A stretch of 64,000 nt of DNA, from assembly GCA_040391135.1 (NCBI GenBank), contig JBEBYL010000013.1, positions 14,664 through 78,663 of the forward strand, written 5' to 3'. Source of the DNA: G025836975 sp040391135. Its GTDB lineage: Bacteria > Pseudomonadota > Gammaproteobacteria > Burkholderiales > Burkholderiaceae_B. The notes under the pieces are model-generated. The model saw nothing but the letters and a program-made list of their open reading frames with translations. It had not been told where the DNA came from and did not search any database. A program made the position numbers and the translations under genes. Shown here one piece after another: positions 42,001-51,226 of this stretch; positions within the stretch are counted from its first letter, which is position 1; each line of letters starts with the position of its first letter.

Positions 42001-43914
42001 ATGTGTGGAATCGTGGGGATCTGGGGCGGCTTGCCTGACAAGCGCGCGCTGATAAGCGGCGGGTGCCGCAGCATGCGGCATCGCGGGCCCGATAGCGAAG
42101 GCTATTGGGAGGACGAGGGCGCGGGGCTGGCCCTGGGCCACGTCCGGCTGGCCATACTCGATCTGACACCCGCCGGCCATCAGCCCATGGTATCGGCCTG
42201 CGGCCGCTATGTGCTGGTATTGAACGGCGAAATCTACAATCACCTCGACCTGCGTTCGCGGCTGGAGGCGCAAGAGCGGGCGCCGGCCTGGCGCGGCCAT
42301 TCCGATACCGAGACCATCCTGGCCGCTTTGGCCGCATGGGGCATCCAGGACACCCTGAAATCCGCCGTCGGCATGTTCGCCATGGCATTGTGGGATCGCC
42401 AGGAGCGCGAATTGACGCTGATGCGCGACCGCCTGGGCGAGAAGCCCTTGTACCTGGGCTTCGCCGGACGCAATTTTGTGTTCGCCTCTGAACTGAAAGC
42501 GCTGGACGGTGTTCCCGGCTTCGGCCAGGAACTGGACCGCAGGGCTTTGTCGCTGCTGTTGCGCCACAACTATATTCCCGCTCCCTACAGCATATACAGC
42601 GGTATCGGCAAGCTGGCGCCGGGCTCATGGTTGACGTTGTCCGAGTCGCAATTGCATCAGGCGGCCCTGCCGCCCGCGCATTCGTACTGGTCGGTCCAGG
42701 AGGCCAGGCGGCAGGCGATGGAGCGTCCCTTGTCTTTCGATTCGGACGACAAGGCCGTCGATGCGCTGGACGCGGTGCTGGGAACGGCCGTCAAAGGGCA
42801 GATGATCTCGGACGTGGGCCTGGGCGCCTTCCTGTCCGGCGGCATCGATTCATCGGTGGTGGCGGCGCTTATGCAAAAGGCCGGCACGCAGCCTGTCAAG
42901 ACCTTCTCCATCGGATTCGACGATCCGGCCTTCAACGAGGCCGAGCATGCCAAGGCCGTTGCGGCTCACCTGGGAACCTCGCATACCGAGCTCTATGTCA
43001 GCGCCCAGGACGCGCTGGCAGTGGTGCCGGAACTGGCGGCCATGTACGATGAGCCCTTTGCCGATTCGTCGCAGATACCCACGGCGCTGGTTGCGCGCAT
43101 GGCGCGCCGGCACGTAACCGTGGCGCTTTCGGGCGATGGCGGGGACGAGCTGTTCGGCGGCTATTCCCGCTACTTCCGCGCACAGCGCTGGTGGGACAAG
43201 CGCCAAGCCGTGCCTGCCGCGCTGCGCGGCCCGATGGCGATGGCGGCCCGGGCGGGCGCGGGCCTGATGCCCGCCAGCCATGCGCGCGACCAACTGGAAA
43301 AATTGGCCGAAGTATTGGGGGCGGCGCATGCCGGGGCGTTCTACCAGCAGTTCGTGACTTATTGGAAGCAGCCGGCCCAGGCATTGATAGGCGCCGACCT
43401 GCCGGCGACGCTGTTCGACGCGCCGCCGCGGGACGGCCTGTTCGAGCATATGATGCTGCTGGATGCGCAGACTTACCTGCCTGACGACATACTGGTGAAG
43501 GTGGATAGGGCGGCGATGGCCGCCAGCCTGGAAACCCGCGTGCCGATGATAGACCATCGCGTATTCGAATTTGCGCAAAGCCTGCCGCTGGGCTACAAAG
43601 TTCGGGGCGGAAAAGGGAAATGGCTGCTGCGCCAGTTGCTGTACCGTTATGTTCCGCGCGAATTGGTGGACCGTCCCAAGAAGGGTTTTTCGGTACCGGT
43701 GGCGGCATGGCTGCGCGGTCCCTTGAAGGACTGGGGAGCCGCCTTGCTCGACCCCGCGCGATTGCGCCGCGATGGACTGTTCCATGCGGAGCCCATCGTG
43801 CGCAAATGGGAGGAGCACCAACGCGGCAGTCACGATTGGGGCACGCACTTGTGGAGCATCTTGATGACGCAAGCCTGGCTGGATAGGAATAAGAGCAATA
43901 CCACGAAGGGATAG
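42001..43914 (+). CDS. asnB: Asparagine synthetase (glutamine-hydrolysing) type amidotransferase
   Basis: A 637-residue class II amidotransferase: an N-terminal Ntn glutaminase domain with the nucleophile Cys2 (MCGIVGIW) and RGPDS, and a synthetase domain with the PP-loop SGGIDSS (279-285) and later ALSGDGGDELFGGYSRY. Its position between glycosyltransferases suggests that, like WbpS or the Bordetella Wbm amidotransferases, it amidates a uronic acid of the polysaccharide rather than making asparagine. That assignment is inference from context; biochemically both use ATP and glutamine. It follows the first GT gene by 36 bases. Confidence 0.9.
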   Translation: MCGIVGIWGGLPDKRALISGGCRSMRHRGPDSEGYWEDEGAGLALGHVRLAILDLTPAGHQPMVSACGRYVLVLNGEIYNHLDLRSRLEAQERAPAWRGHSDTETILAALAAWGIQDTLKSAVGMFAMALWDRQERELTLMRDRLGEKPLYLGFAGRNFVFASELKALDGVPGFGQELDRRALSLLLRHNYIPAPYSIYSGIGKLAPGSWLTLSESQLHQAALPPAHSYWSVQEARRQAMERPLSFDSDDKAVDALDAVLGTAVKGQMISDVGLGAFLSGGIDSSVVAALMQKAGTQPVKTFSIGFDDPAFNEAEHAKAVAAHLGTSHTELYVSAQDALAVVPELAAMYDEPFADSSQIPTALVARMARRHVTVALSGDGGDELFGGYSRYFRAQRWWDKRQAVPAALRGPMAMAARAGAGLMPASHARDQLEKLAEVLGAAHAGAFYQQFVTYWKQPAQALIGADLPATLFDAPPRDGLFEHMMLLDAQTYLPDDILVKVDRAAMAASLETRVPMIDHRVFEFAQSLPLGYKVRGGKGKWLLRQLLYRYVPRELVDRPKKGFSVPVAAWLRGPLKDWGAALLDPARLRRDGLFHAEPIVRKWEEHQRGSHDWGTHLWSILMTQAWLDRNKSNTTKG

Positions 43915-43916
43915 CC

Positions 43917-45056
43917 ATGAGAATACTGTTCTTTGTCAGTTCCATGCATGCGGGCGGCGCCGAACGCGTTGCCGCCACGCTGGCAAGCGGCTGGGCCCGG
44001 CGCGGCGATTCCGTTACGCTGGTGCCCACCTACACGAAGAAGGGCAGTTGCTTCTACAGCCTGAACCCCGCCGTCCGGCTGGTCTGGCTGGCCGACCGCA
44101 TGGGATGGCTGGGCCGCACGCTCTTGCCGTCCTTAAGCAAATGGTTCGCCATCCGGCGGCTGGTCCGGGAAACCAATCCCGACGTCATTGTTTCCTTCCT
44201 GACCAATGTCAATGTGGTGGTCTTGTTCGCCACCCGCGGGCTGGGGGTTCCGGTCATCGTCTGCGAACGGACCAATCCGGCATTCAGCAGCAGCGCCGGC
44301 ACTTTCCTGCAGCGTTTGCGGCGCTTCAGCTATCCATGGGCGAACGCCGTGGTCCTGCAGTCGCAGGACAGCGTCGACGCATTCAGGCAGATGGTCCCGC
44401 GGGCGAAGGAACTGCTGGTCGTGCCCAACCCTCTTCCCCCCGATCTGCGCGACCTTGCTATCGCTCCCTCGGCGCCCGTCGCCGCCCGGCGCCTTGTCCT
44501 GGGAATGGGCCGGCTGGTTCCATTCAAGCGCTTCGATGCCCTGATCCAGGCCTTCGCGGCGCTGGCCAACGATTATCCCGATTGGGATCTGGCCATATGG
44601 GGCGAAGGGCCGCAGCGCGATGAACTGATGCAGCAAATCCAGGACACCGGCCTGGCGTCCCGCATTTCATTGCCGGGCCGCACGGAGCAGCCGTGGCAGG
44701 AAATGGCCAAGGCCGATATTTTCGTGCTGACCTCTCAGGTGGAGGGTTTTCCCAATGTGCTGCTGGAAGCCATGGCGCTGGGGCGCGCCTGCGTCACCGT
44801 GGATTGCCCCAGCGGCCCCAGGGAGCTCAGCCAGGACGGCAAGTACGCGTTGCTGACGCCCCTGGGCGATCAGCCGGCCTTGTGCCGCGCGATGGCGCAG
44901 CTTATGGACGATTCCACCTTGCGCGATGTCATGGGCCGGCACGCCGCCGCCTCCGTGCAGGAGCGCTACGGCTTGCCCGAGATACTGCTGCGCTGGGACG
45001 AAGTCATGGCCAAGGCCAGGCCGTTCGTTCCGCAAGAGGACAAGGTGGCTGGATGA
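43917..45056 (+). CDS. Glycosyltransferase, family GT4
   Basis: A 379-residue GT-B enzyme of family GT4, similar in style to the first glycosyltransferase of the locus. It starts MRILFFVSSMHAGGAERVA; the C-terminal domain has VLGMGRLVPFKRFD, WGEGPQRDEL, GRTEQPWQEMAKADIF and TSQVEGFPNVLLEAMALG (E-x7-E). It probably adds a HexNAc residue to the lipid-linked unit (PglH-like). It lies two bases after the amidotransferase stop and overlaps the next gene by four bases (ATGA). Confidence 0.88.
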   Translation: MRILFFVSSMHAGGAERVAATLASGWARRGDSVTLVPTYTKKGSCFYSLNPAVRLVWLADRMGWLGRTLLPSLSKWFAIRRLVRETNPDVIVSFLTNVNVVVLFATRGLGVPVIVCERTNPAFSSSAGTFLQRLRRFSYPWANAVVLQSQDSVDAFRQMVPRAKELLVVPNPLPPDLRDLAIAPSAPVAARRLVLGMGRLVPFKRFDALIQAFAALANDYPDWDLAIWGEGPQRDELMQQIQDTGLASRISLPGRTEQPWQEMAKADIFVLTSQVEGFPNVLLEAMALGRACVTVDCPSGPRELSQDGKYALLTPLGDQPALCRAMAQLMDDSTLRDVMGRHAAASVQERYGLPEILLRWDEVMAKARPFVPQEDKVAG

Positions 45057-47398
45057 GCGCAAGGGACAACAAGCCGGAAGATGCGCCTTTGCAGGTGGTG
45101 CATATTATTTCCGGCCTGGGCCAGGGCGGTGCGGAAACGGTCTTGCATCGCCTCGTGGCCGCCCCCTCCCAGCCCGATCATCATCATGTTGTTTCCATGG
45201 GCGACGCGGGCGTGTTCGGGCCCCGCCTGCGCGAGGCGGGCATTCCGGTCCACACATTGCATATGGGCAGCCCGGCCGGCATGGCCAAGGGTCTTTGGCG
45301 CATGTACCGCCTTTTGCGCGAACTGAATCCCGATGTGGTCCAGACCTGGATGTACCACGCGGATCTGATCGGCGGCATTGTTGCGCGCCTGGCAGGCATC
45401 AAGGCCGTGTCCTGGGGCATACGCAACTCGGGTGCCGACCTTCATAAAGGCAGCAAGTCCGCCCGCCTGTTTTCGTGGCTGTGCGCCCGCTTGTCGGGCT
45501 GGGTGCCGGCGGTCATTGTCTCCTGTGCCGAAAATGCCGCTCAGCGCCACCGCCAGTGGGGCTACCGCGCGGACAGGATGCTGGTCATTCCCAACGGCTA
45601 CGATCTTTCGCGTTGGCGCGCCGATGCACAGGCGCGCGCGGCCGTCCGGACGCAATGGGGCGTGCCGGCCGACGCGCCGGTCATTGGCAGCGTGGCGCGA
45701 TGGAATCCCCTGAAGGATCACGCGAACCTGTTGGCGGCATTCGCGCTCAGCGCCCAACATTTTCCGGCGATGCGCTGCATTCTGATCGGCCATGGGATGG
45801 ATGAATCCAACGCCGAATTGATGCGGCTTTTGAATGGCCACGGTATACGCGACAAGGTCATCCTGATGGGACGCCAGGACGATGTGCCCGGCTTGATGAA
45901 TGGGCTGGATGTGCATGTGCTGTCCAGCCGGGCCGAGGGGTTCCCCAATGTGGTGGCCGAAGCCATGGCCAGCGGGGTTGCCTGCGTGGCGACCGATGTC
46001 GGCGACGCCGCCATGATCCTGGGCGGCGCGGGCTGGCTGGCACCCGCGCAGAATGCGGCCGCCCTGTCGGCGGCCATCGACCAGGCGGTGCAAGCGCTGG
46101 GCACGGCGGATCATGCGGAACGCATTGCGAAAGGCCGGGAGCGCGTGGGCAGCCTGTTCAGCCTGGAAGCCATGGTCGATGGCTATCATGCGGTGTGGCG
46201 CCGGCTGGCAGCCGATTTTCCGCGGCGCGCAGGGCCTGGCGGCTTGGCGCCGGAGGGGCGGGGCGCGTCGGCCCGCCGCCTGTTGTTCGTGGTGAACAAT
46301 CCCGCTTTTTTTCTGTCGCATCGCCTGCCCCTGGCCTTGCGCGCCCGGGATGAAGGCTATGACGTGCATGTGGCGACTATGGACGGCCCGTCGGTTGCCC
46401 GAATTGTCGAGCTGGGCCTTGCGCATCATGTCATTCCCATGTCGCGCAGCGGAAAGAACCCCATTCAGGAAATCGGCAGCCTGTATGCGTTGTGGGCCTT
46501 GTTTCGCCGACTGCGTCCGCATATCGTGCATGCCGTCACCATCAAGCCGGTGCTGTATGGAGGCATCGCGGCCAGGCTGGCCGGCGTGCCGGCCTACGTC
46601 GCCGCCATTTCTGGCCTGGGCTTTATCTTTACCCGGCCGGCCCGGGGCGTCGACTTCCTGCGCGTTGCCGCGACCGTGCTGTACCGCCTGGCGCTGGGCC
46701 ATCGCAACAGCCGGGTTATTTTCCAGAATGCGAACGATCGCGACGTCTTGCACAAGGCGGGCGTGGTCAGGACGGAGCAGGTCGTGCTGATTCGAGGCTC
46801 GGGCGTGGACCTGGATGAGTTCCAGGCCAGGCCGGAGCCGGACGGGCCGCCCGTCGCCATCATGGCCGCGCGCCTGTTGCGCGACAAGGGCGTATTGGAA
46901 TTTGTCGAAGCGGCGCGCCTGGCCGCGTCCGATCCCGCGGGCTTGCGCTGGGTGCTGGCGGGCAGCCCCGACCCCGGCAATCCGGCCAGCATAAGCCTCG
47001 AACAATTCGAGAGCTGGCGGCGGGAGGGGGTGGTGCAGTGCCTGGGCGAGCGATCCGATATCGCGCAGCTTTATGGCGATGCGCACATTGCCGTGCTGCC
47101 TTCCTATCGCGAGGGCTTGCCCAAATCGCTGGTCGAGGCGGCGGCCTGCGGCCGCGCCGTGGTCACGACCGATGTGCCCGGCTGCCGCGATGCGATCGAG
47201 CCGGATGTCTCCGGCTTGCTGGTGCCCGCGCGCGATGCGCGGGCCTTGGCACAGGCCGTGTTGCGATTGGCTCGGGATGGCGAACTGCGGCGCAGGATGG
47301 GGACGGAAGGCCGCCGGCTTGCCGAGCGGGAATTCGACATCCGCAAGGTGGCGCAGGTCCATCTGGATATCTATCAGGTGTTGACGGCCGGCCGCTGA
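45053..47398 (+). CDS. Fused double glycosyltransferase (GT4-GT4)
   Basis: A 781-residue protein that contains two complete GT4 enzymes in one chain. Domain A (about 10-395) opens VVHIISGLGQGGAETVLHRL and ends with an E-x7-E motif in SSRAEGFPNVVAEAMASG. A Gly/Ala/Arg-rich linker (about 395-412) leads to domain B (about 413-781), which opens RRLLFVVNNPAFFLSHRL and has LPSYREGLPKSLVEAAACG. Domain B resembles Bordetella WlbH/BplH-type transferases. Each half is the normal length of a single GT. It could add two successive sugars. It starts at ATG 45053 inside the previous stop and is the last plus-strand gene of the locus. Confidence 0.88.
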   Translation: MSARDNKPEDAPLQVVHIISGLGQGGAETVLHRLVAAPSQPDHHHVVSMGDAGVFGPRLREAGIPVHTLHMGSPAGMAKGLWRMYRLLRELNPDVVQTWMYHADLIGGIVARLAGIKAVSWGIRNSGADLHKGSKSARLFSWLCARLSGWVPAVIVSCAENAAQRHRQWGYRADRMLVIPNGYDLSRWRADAQARAAVRTQWGVPADAPVIGSVARWNPLKDHANLLAAFALSAQHFPAMRCILIGHGMDESNAELMRLLNGHGIRDKVILMGRQDDVPGLMNGLDVHVLSSRAEGFPNVVAEAMASGVACVATDVGDAAMILGGAGWLAPAQNAAALSAAIDQAVQALGTADHAERIAKGRERVGSLFSLEAMVDGYHAVWRRLAADFPRRAGPGGLAPEGRGASARRLLFVVNNPAFFLSHRLPLALRARDEGYDVHVATMDGPSVARIVELGLAHHVIPMSRSGKNPIQEIGSLYALWALFRRLRPHIVHAVTIKPVLYGGIAARLAGVPAYVAAISGLGFIFTRPARGVDFLRVAATVLYRLALGHRNSRVIFQNANDRDVLHKAGVVRTEQVVLIRGSGVDLDEFQARPEPDGPPVAIMAARLLRDKGVLEFVEAARLAASDPAGLRWVLAGSPDPGNPASISLEQFESWRREGVVQCLGERSDIAQLYGDAHIAVLPSYREGLPKSLVEAAACGRAVVTTDVPGCRDAIEPDVSGLLVPARDARALAQAVLRLARDGELRRRMGTEGRRLAEREFDIRKVAQVHLDIYQVLTAGR

Positions 47399-47416
47399 CG
47401 GCCGAGCAGGGCCGTC
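47397..47416. terminator. GC hairpin at the convergent end of the polysaccharide locus
   Basis: GACGGCC and GGCCGTC form a 7-bp stem with a six-base loop, starting in the last codon of the double glycosyltransferase. There is no T tract, so it is at most a weak or Rho-assisted terminator between convergent genes. Confidence 0.35.
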
Positions 47417-47433
47417 GGCCACGGCGGCGGCAA

Positions 47434-48825
47434 TCAAAAAGGCAGGGCGATATCGGGCGCCAGCGCAATCAGCGCCTTGCGGAATTCGTCCATGATGCGT
47501 TCCACATCTTCAGCCGAGTTGCCTTCGAAGCGCAATACGATGACGGGCGTGGTGTTGGAGGCGCGCGCCAGGCCGAAGCCGTCGGCGTATTCGGCGCGCA
47601 CGCCGTCTATGGTGCTGATGTTGGTGGCGCTGGGAAACTGGCCTTCCTTTTGCAGGCGCGCGATCAGGGCGTGAGGCTGGCCTTCCTGCATTTCCAGTTT
47701 GATCTCCGGCGTGGAGACATCCTTGGGCAAGGCTTCCAGCACAGTCCAGGGCTGCTCGTGGCCGGACAGGATTTCCAGCAGGCGCGCGCCAGCGTACAGG
47801 CCGTCGTCAAACCCGAACCAGCGTTCCTTGAAGAAAATGTGGCCGCTCATTTCGCCGGCCAGCGGAGCGCCGGTTTCGGCCAGCTTGGCCTTGATCATCG
47901 AATGGCCGGTTTGCCACATCAGCGGCTTGCCGCCGGCCTGCTTGATGGCGCGGGCCACGTGGCGGCTGCATTTGACGTCGAAAATAATCGTGGAACCGGG
48001 TTGGCGTTGCAGGACGTCCTGCGCGTACAGGATCAGTTGGCGGTCGGGCCAGATGATTTCCCCCGATGGGGTGACCACGCCCAGCCGGTCGGCGTCGCCA
48101 TCGAAGGCCAGGCCCAGCTCGCAGCCATTTTCTTTTACATGCCGGATCAGGTCCTGCAGATTGTGCGGATCCGCCGGGTCGGGATGGTGATTGGGGAAGG
48201 TGCCGTCGACTTCGCAGTACAGTTCGTCGACCTCGCAACCCAAAGCCCGGAACAGGCGCGCCGCCACGGCGCCGCCCACGCCGTTGCCGCAATCGATGGC
48301 GATTTTCATGGGGCGCGCAAGGGTGATGGTGTCGCGGATATGCTCGACATAGGCGTCCAGCAGTTCCAGCTTGCGCCGGGTTCCGGGCTTGATCCCATCG
48401 GTGGACTCGGGCGCGGCCATGGCCTGCGACAGTTTCTGTATGTCCTCGCCGTACAGGGTCTTTCCGTCCATCATCATCTTGAAGCCGTTGTAGTCGGGCG
48501 GATTGTGGCTGCCGGTGATTGCGACGCCCGAGCCGGTATGCTGCGTGTAGGCGGCAAAGTAGACGACGGGGGTCGGGACCATGCCCAGGTCGATGGTGTT
48601 GATGCCGCCTTGCAGCAGGCCGTTTTGCAGCCCCTGCGCCAGCTCCGGACTGCTTAGCCTGCCGTCGTATCCCACCACCAGCGTGCTCACCCCTTCGGAC
48701 CGCGCGCGCTGCGCCAGGGCAAGGCCCAGGCTATGGGCGAATTCGGCATTCAACTGGTCGGGCACGGTGCCGCGAATATCGTAGGCTTTGAATACGGCGG
48801 CTGGGAAGGGTGATTGACGGGTCAC
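47434..48825 (-). CDS. algC: Phosphomannomutase/phosphoglucomutase
   Basis: A 463-residue alpha-D-phosphohexomutase, the same length as P. aeruginosa AlgC. It interconverts hexose 6- and 1-phosphates through a phosphoserine, here S106 in TGSHNPPDYNG. The metal-binding loop is DGDADRLGV, the sugar-binding loop GEMSGHIFF, and the phosphate-binding domain is C-terminal. The start is GTG 48825 with AAGGAT seven bases upstream; an extension upstream lacks similarity. It is convergent with the polysaccharide operon and may supply hexose-1-phosphates for LPS or capsule. Confidence 0.95.
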   Translation of the reverse strand: MTRQSPFPAAVFKAYDIRGTVPDQLNAEFAHSLGLALAQRARSEGVSTLVVGYDGRLSSPELAQGLQNGLLQGGINTIDLGMVPTPVVYFAAYTQHTGSGVAITGSHNPPDYNGFKMMMDGKTLYGEDIQKLSQAMAAPESTDGIKPGTRRKLELLDAYVEHIRDTITLARPMKIAIDCGNGVGGAVAARLFRALGCEVDELYCEVDGTFPNHHPDPADPHNLQDLIRHVKENGCELGLAFDGDADRLGVVTPSGEIIWPDRQLILYAQDVLQRQPGSTIIFDVKCSRHVARAIKQAGGKPLMWQTGHSMIKAKLAETGAPLAGEMSGHIFFKERWFGFDDGLYAGARLLEILSGHEQPWTVLEALPKDVSTPEIKLEMQEGQPHALIARLQKEGQFPSATNISTIDGVRAEYADGFGLARASNTTPVIVLRFEGNSAEDVERIMDEFRKALIALAPDIALPF

Positions 48826-49071
48826 GGTGTATCCTTGAATGACTGATGCTTGGATATGATTATCGTGGATTATGCCGCGCACCGCTGAGCTTGAGCGATT
48901 CCCCGGTAAGGATATGTAATTCCATTTCCACGCCAGGCATGCGTTTTGCCGGCTTCGTTTGCTTTGCGCCGGCGATGCCCGCGCTTTGCCTTCGCGTTCA
49001 CGCTGGATTATGGAATAAGGTCTTAAAATAATGGCCGCAGACGATTTTTGTTTCTTGAAAGAAGGCGCGCA

Positions 49072-50487
49072 ATGAGTCGATTAGACGAACTGGTTCAGAT
49101 GCTGGGCTCCCAGTATGTATTGACGGGGGACGATGCCGAGCCCTACACGGTCGATTGGCGCGGCCGTTATAGCGGCGCGGCCCTGGCCGTGGTCAAGCCC
49201 GGCTCCACGCAAGAGGTGGCCGAGGTCGTGCGCTGGTGCGTCGCGCACAAGGTGCCCATGGTGCCGCAGGGCGGCAACACGGGCTTGTGCGGCGGGGCCA
49301 CGCCGGACTCCAGCGGGGCCGCACTGGTCATTTCCCTGACGCGCCTGAACGCGATACGCGGCATCGATACCGACAACGACACCATGGTGGTGGAAGCCGG
49401 CTGCATCCTGCAGGCGGTCCAGCAGGCCGCGCGCGACGCCGATCGCCTGTTTCCCCTTAGCCTGGCCGCCGAAGGCAGCTGCACGCTGGGCGGCAACCTG
49501 GCCACCAATGCGGGCGGCACGCAAGTCCTGCGCTACGGCAATGCGCGCGATTTGGTCCTGGGCCTGGAAGTTGTCACGGCCGACGGCGATATCTGGCACG
49601 GCCTGCGCGGCCTGCGCAAGGACAACACCGGCTACGATCTGCGCAATTTGTACATAGGCAGCGAAGGCACCCTGGGCATCATCACGGCGGCCACGGTAAA
49701 GCTCTATCCCGTGCCGGTGGCCCAGTGCACAGCCCTGCTGGCGCTGGATTCCGTCGAAGACGCCGTGTCGGTCCTGTCGGCCGCGCGCAAGGGCTTCGGC
49801 GCGGCGCTGACCGGCTTCGAGCTGATCGCGGGCAACTGCCTGCACGGCGTGACCCAGTGCTATCCGCAGCAGCGGATTCCCTTCGAAGGTGAATCGGCCG
49901 CCAAACCCTGGTATGCCTTGCTGGAGCTGTCCGACAGCGAAAGCGCGGAACATGCCCGCGAACGCTTCGAGGCCATCGTCGGCGATACGATAGAAGCGGG
50001 GCTGGTGCAAGATGCCGTCATTGCGGAAAACATCAGCCAAAGCAAGGCTTTGTGGCATCTGCGCGAAAGCATACCGCTGGCCGAGAAGGCTTTCGGCAAG
50101 AGCATCAAGCACGACGTATCGATTCCGGTGTCGCTGATGGCCAGGTTCGTGGAAACCACCAACGCCGCTTTGCAGCAGCGTTTTCCCGGCATAGAACACG
50201 TTATCTTTGGCCATCTGGGCGACGGCAACCTGCACTACAACGTGGCGCGCGGCCAGGCCTATACCGAAGACCAGCTTCTTGCCATGCAGTACGACGTTTA
50301 CGAAGTCGTGCATGACAGCGTGCATCGCTTCGGCGGATCGATCAGCGCCGAGCACGGAGTCGGGCAGCTCAAGCGCGATGCCCTGCCCAAGTACAAGGAT
50401 CCGGTCGAGCTGGCGCTCATGCGCCGCATCAAGCAGGTGCTGGATCCCCACCAACTGATGAACCCGGGCAAGGTGCTGGCGCCCTGA
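49072..50487 (+). CDS. GlcD-like FAD-binding oxidoreductase (2-hydroxyacid dehydrogenase type)
   Basis: A 471-residue FAD-dependent enzyme of the VAO/GlcD family. The N-terminal FAD-binding domain (about 40-220) has PQGGNTGLCGGA and LGGNLATNAGGTQVLRYG; the C-terminal substrate-binding cap ends with GHLGDGNLHYNV, SAEHGVGQLKRD and PGKVLAP. Members oxidise D-lactate, D-2-hydroxyglutarate or glycolate and pass electrons to the quinone pool or a flavoprotein. Which of these applies cannot be decided here; no glcE/glcF partners follow. The start is ATG 49072, giving MSRLDELVQ. It is 40 bases before a response regulator gene. Confidence 0.9.
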   Translation: MSRLDELVQMLGSQYVLTGDDAEPYTVDWRGRYSGAALAVVKPGSTQEVAEVVRWCVAHKVPMVPQGGNTGLCGGATPDSSGAALVISLTRLNAIRGIDTDNDTMVVEAGCILQAVQQAARDADRLFPLSLAAEGSCTLGGNLATNAGGTQVLRYGNARDLVLGLEVVTADGDIWHGLRGLRKDNTGYDLRNLYIGSEGTLGIITAATVKLYPVPVAQCTALLALDSVEDAVSVLSAARKGFGAALTGFELIAGNCLHGVTQCYPQQRIPFEGESAAKPWYALLELSDSESAEHARERFEAIVGDTIEAGLVQDAVIAENISQSKALWHLRESIPLAEKAFGKSIKHDVSIPVSLMARFVETTNAALQQRFPGIEHVIFGHLGDGNLHYNVARGQAYTEDQLLAMQYDVYEVVHDSVHRFGGSISAEHGVGQLKRDALPKYKDPVELALMRRIKQVLDPHQLMNPGKVLAP

Positions 50488-50527
50488 TGGGCGTCCAGGC
50501 CGCAACGATGCGCCAAAGGCACATGCC

Positions 50528-51226
50528 ATGATGGCTCTCAAGCCCCGGGTGCTGCTGGTGGAGAACGACTTCACCGTGGCGCAGAACCTGTACGGCTATC
50601 TTGAACTCAAGGGCTTTGCTCCGGATGCCGCCTACGACGGCCATGCCGCGCTGGGGCTGCTGGAGACGGGCGAATTCGATGCCGTCATCCTGGATATCGG
50701 TTTGCCCGGGTTGGATGGCTATGGCGTGTTGCAGGCGATCCGCAAAAGCCGCCATGCGGACCTGCCTGTCCTGATGCTGACCGCTCGCGGTCAGCTGGAA
50801 GACAAGCTGGGCGCTTTCGAGCTAGGCGCCGACGACTACCTGGTCAAGCCTTTTGCCTTGGCCGAGGTCGAGGCGCGCTTGCGGGTCATGCTAAGGCATG
50901 CGTCCGGCGGCTACCAGGAGCTTATTCCGGAATTCGCAGGCATTGCGTACGATGCGGCGACGCAATCGGTCCGGGTGCGCGGCAAGGCTGTCCATCTGAC
51001 GCGCAAGTCGCTGCTTATTCTTGAGCTGCTGCTGCGGCACGCAGGCCGGCTCGTGCCGCGCCGGCGGCTGGAGCAGGCGCTGTGGCCCGATGAGCCGCCA
51101 TCGGACGAGGCCTTGCGCAGCCAGATGCACTTGTTGCGCAAGGCCTTGCAAGAGGCAGGCTACGACGGCATCGAGACGGTGCACGGCCAGGGCTGGAAGC
51201 TGAACGATCCGGGCGGCGCGCCATGA
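50528..51226 (+). CDS. OmpR/PhoB-family response regulator
   Basis: A 232-residue two-domain regulator: receiver domain (about 8-120) with the phospho-acceptor D56 in ILDIGLPGLDGYG, the Thr/Lys switch residues (MLTARG, LVKPF), and a C-terminal winged-helix DNA-binding domain (about 140-228). It resembles QseB/PmrA-like regulators. The next gene is its histidine kinase, joined by an ATGA overlap. Possible targets are the PAP2-methyltransferase fusion gene and the rest of this cluster. Confidence 0.93.
   Translation: MMALKPRVLLVENDFTVAQNLYGYLELKGFAPDAAYDGHAALGLLETGEFDAVILDIGLPGLDGYGVLQAIRKSRHADLPVLMLTARGQLEDKLGAFELGADDYLVKPFALAEVEARLRVMLRHASGGYQELIPEFAGIAYDAATQSVRVRGKAVHLTRKSLLILELLLRHAGRLVPRRRLEQALWPDEPPSDEALRSQMHLLRKALQEAGYDGIETVHGQGWKLNDPGGAP

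Noticed and set aside
44966..47437. An 823-codon open frame on the minus strand opposite the double glycosyltransferase
   Set aside because: Both GT4 halves on the plus strand are complete with start overlap and motifs; the minus frame is rich in Arg/His/Gln with no recognisable fold.
47038..48657. A 539-codon plus-strand open frame overlapping the glycosyltransferase end and algC
   Set aside because: It is antisense to the conserved phosphomutase with its SHNP and DGDADR motifs, and out of frame with the glycosyltransferase.
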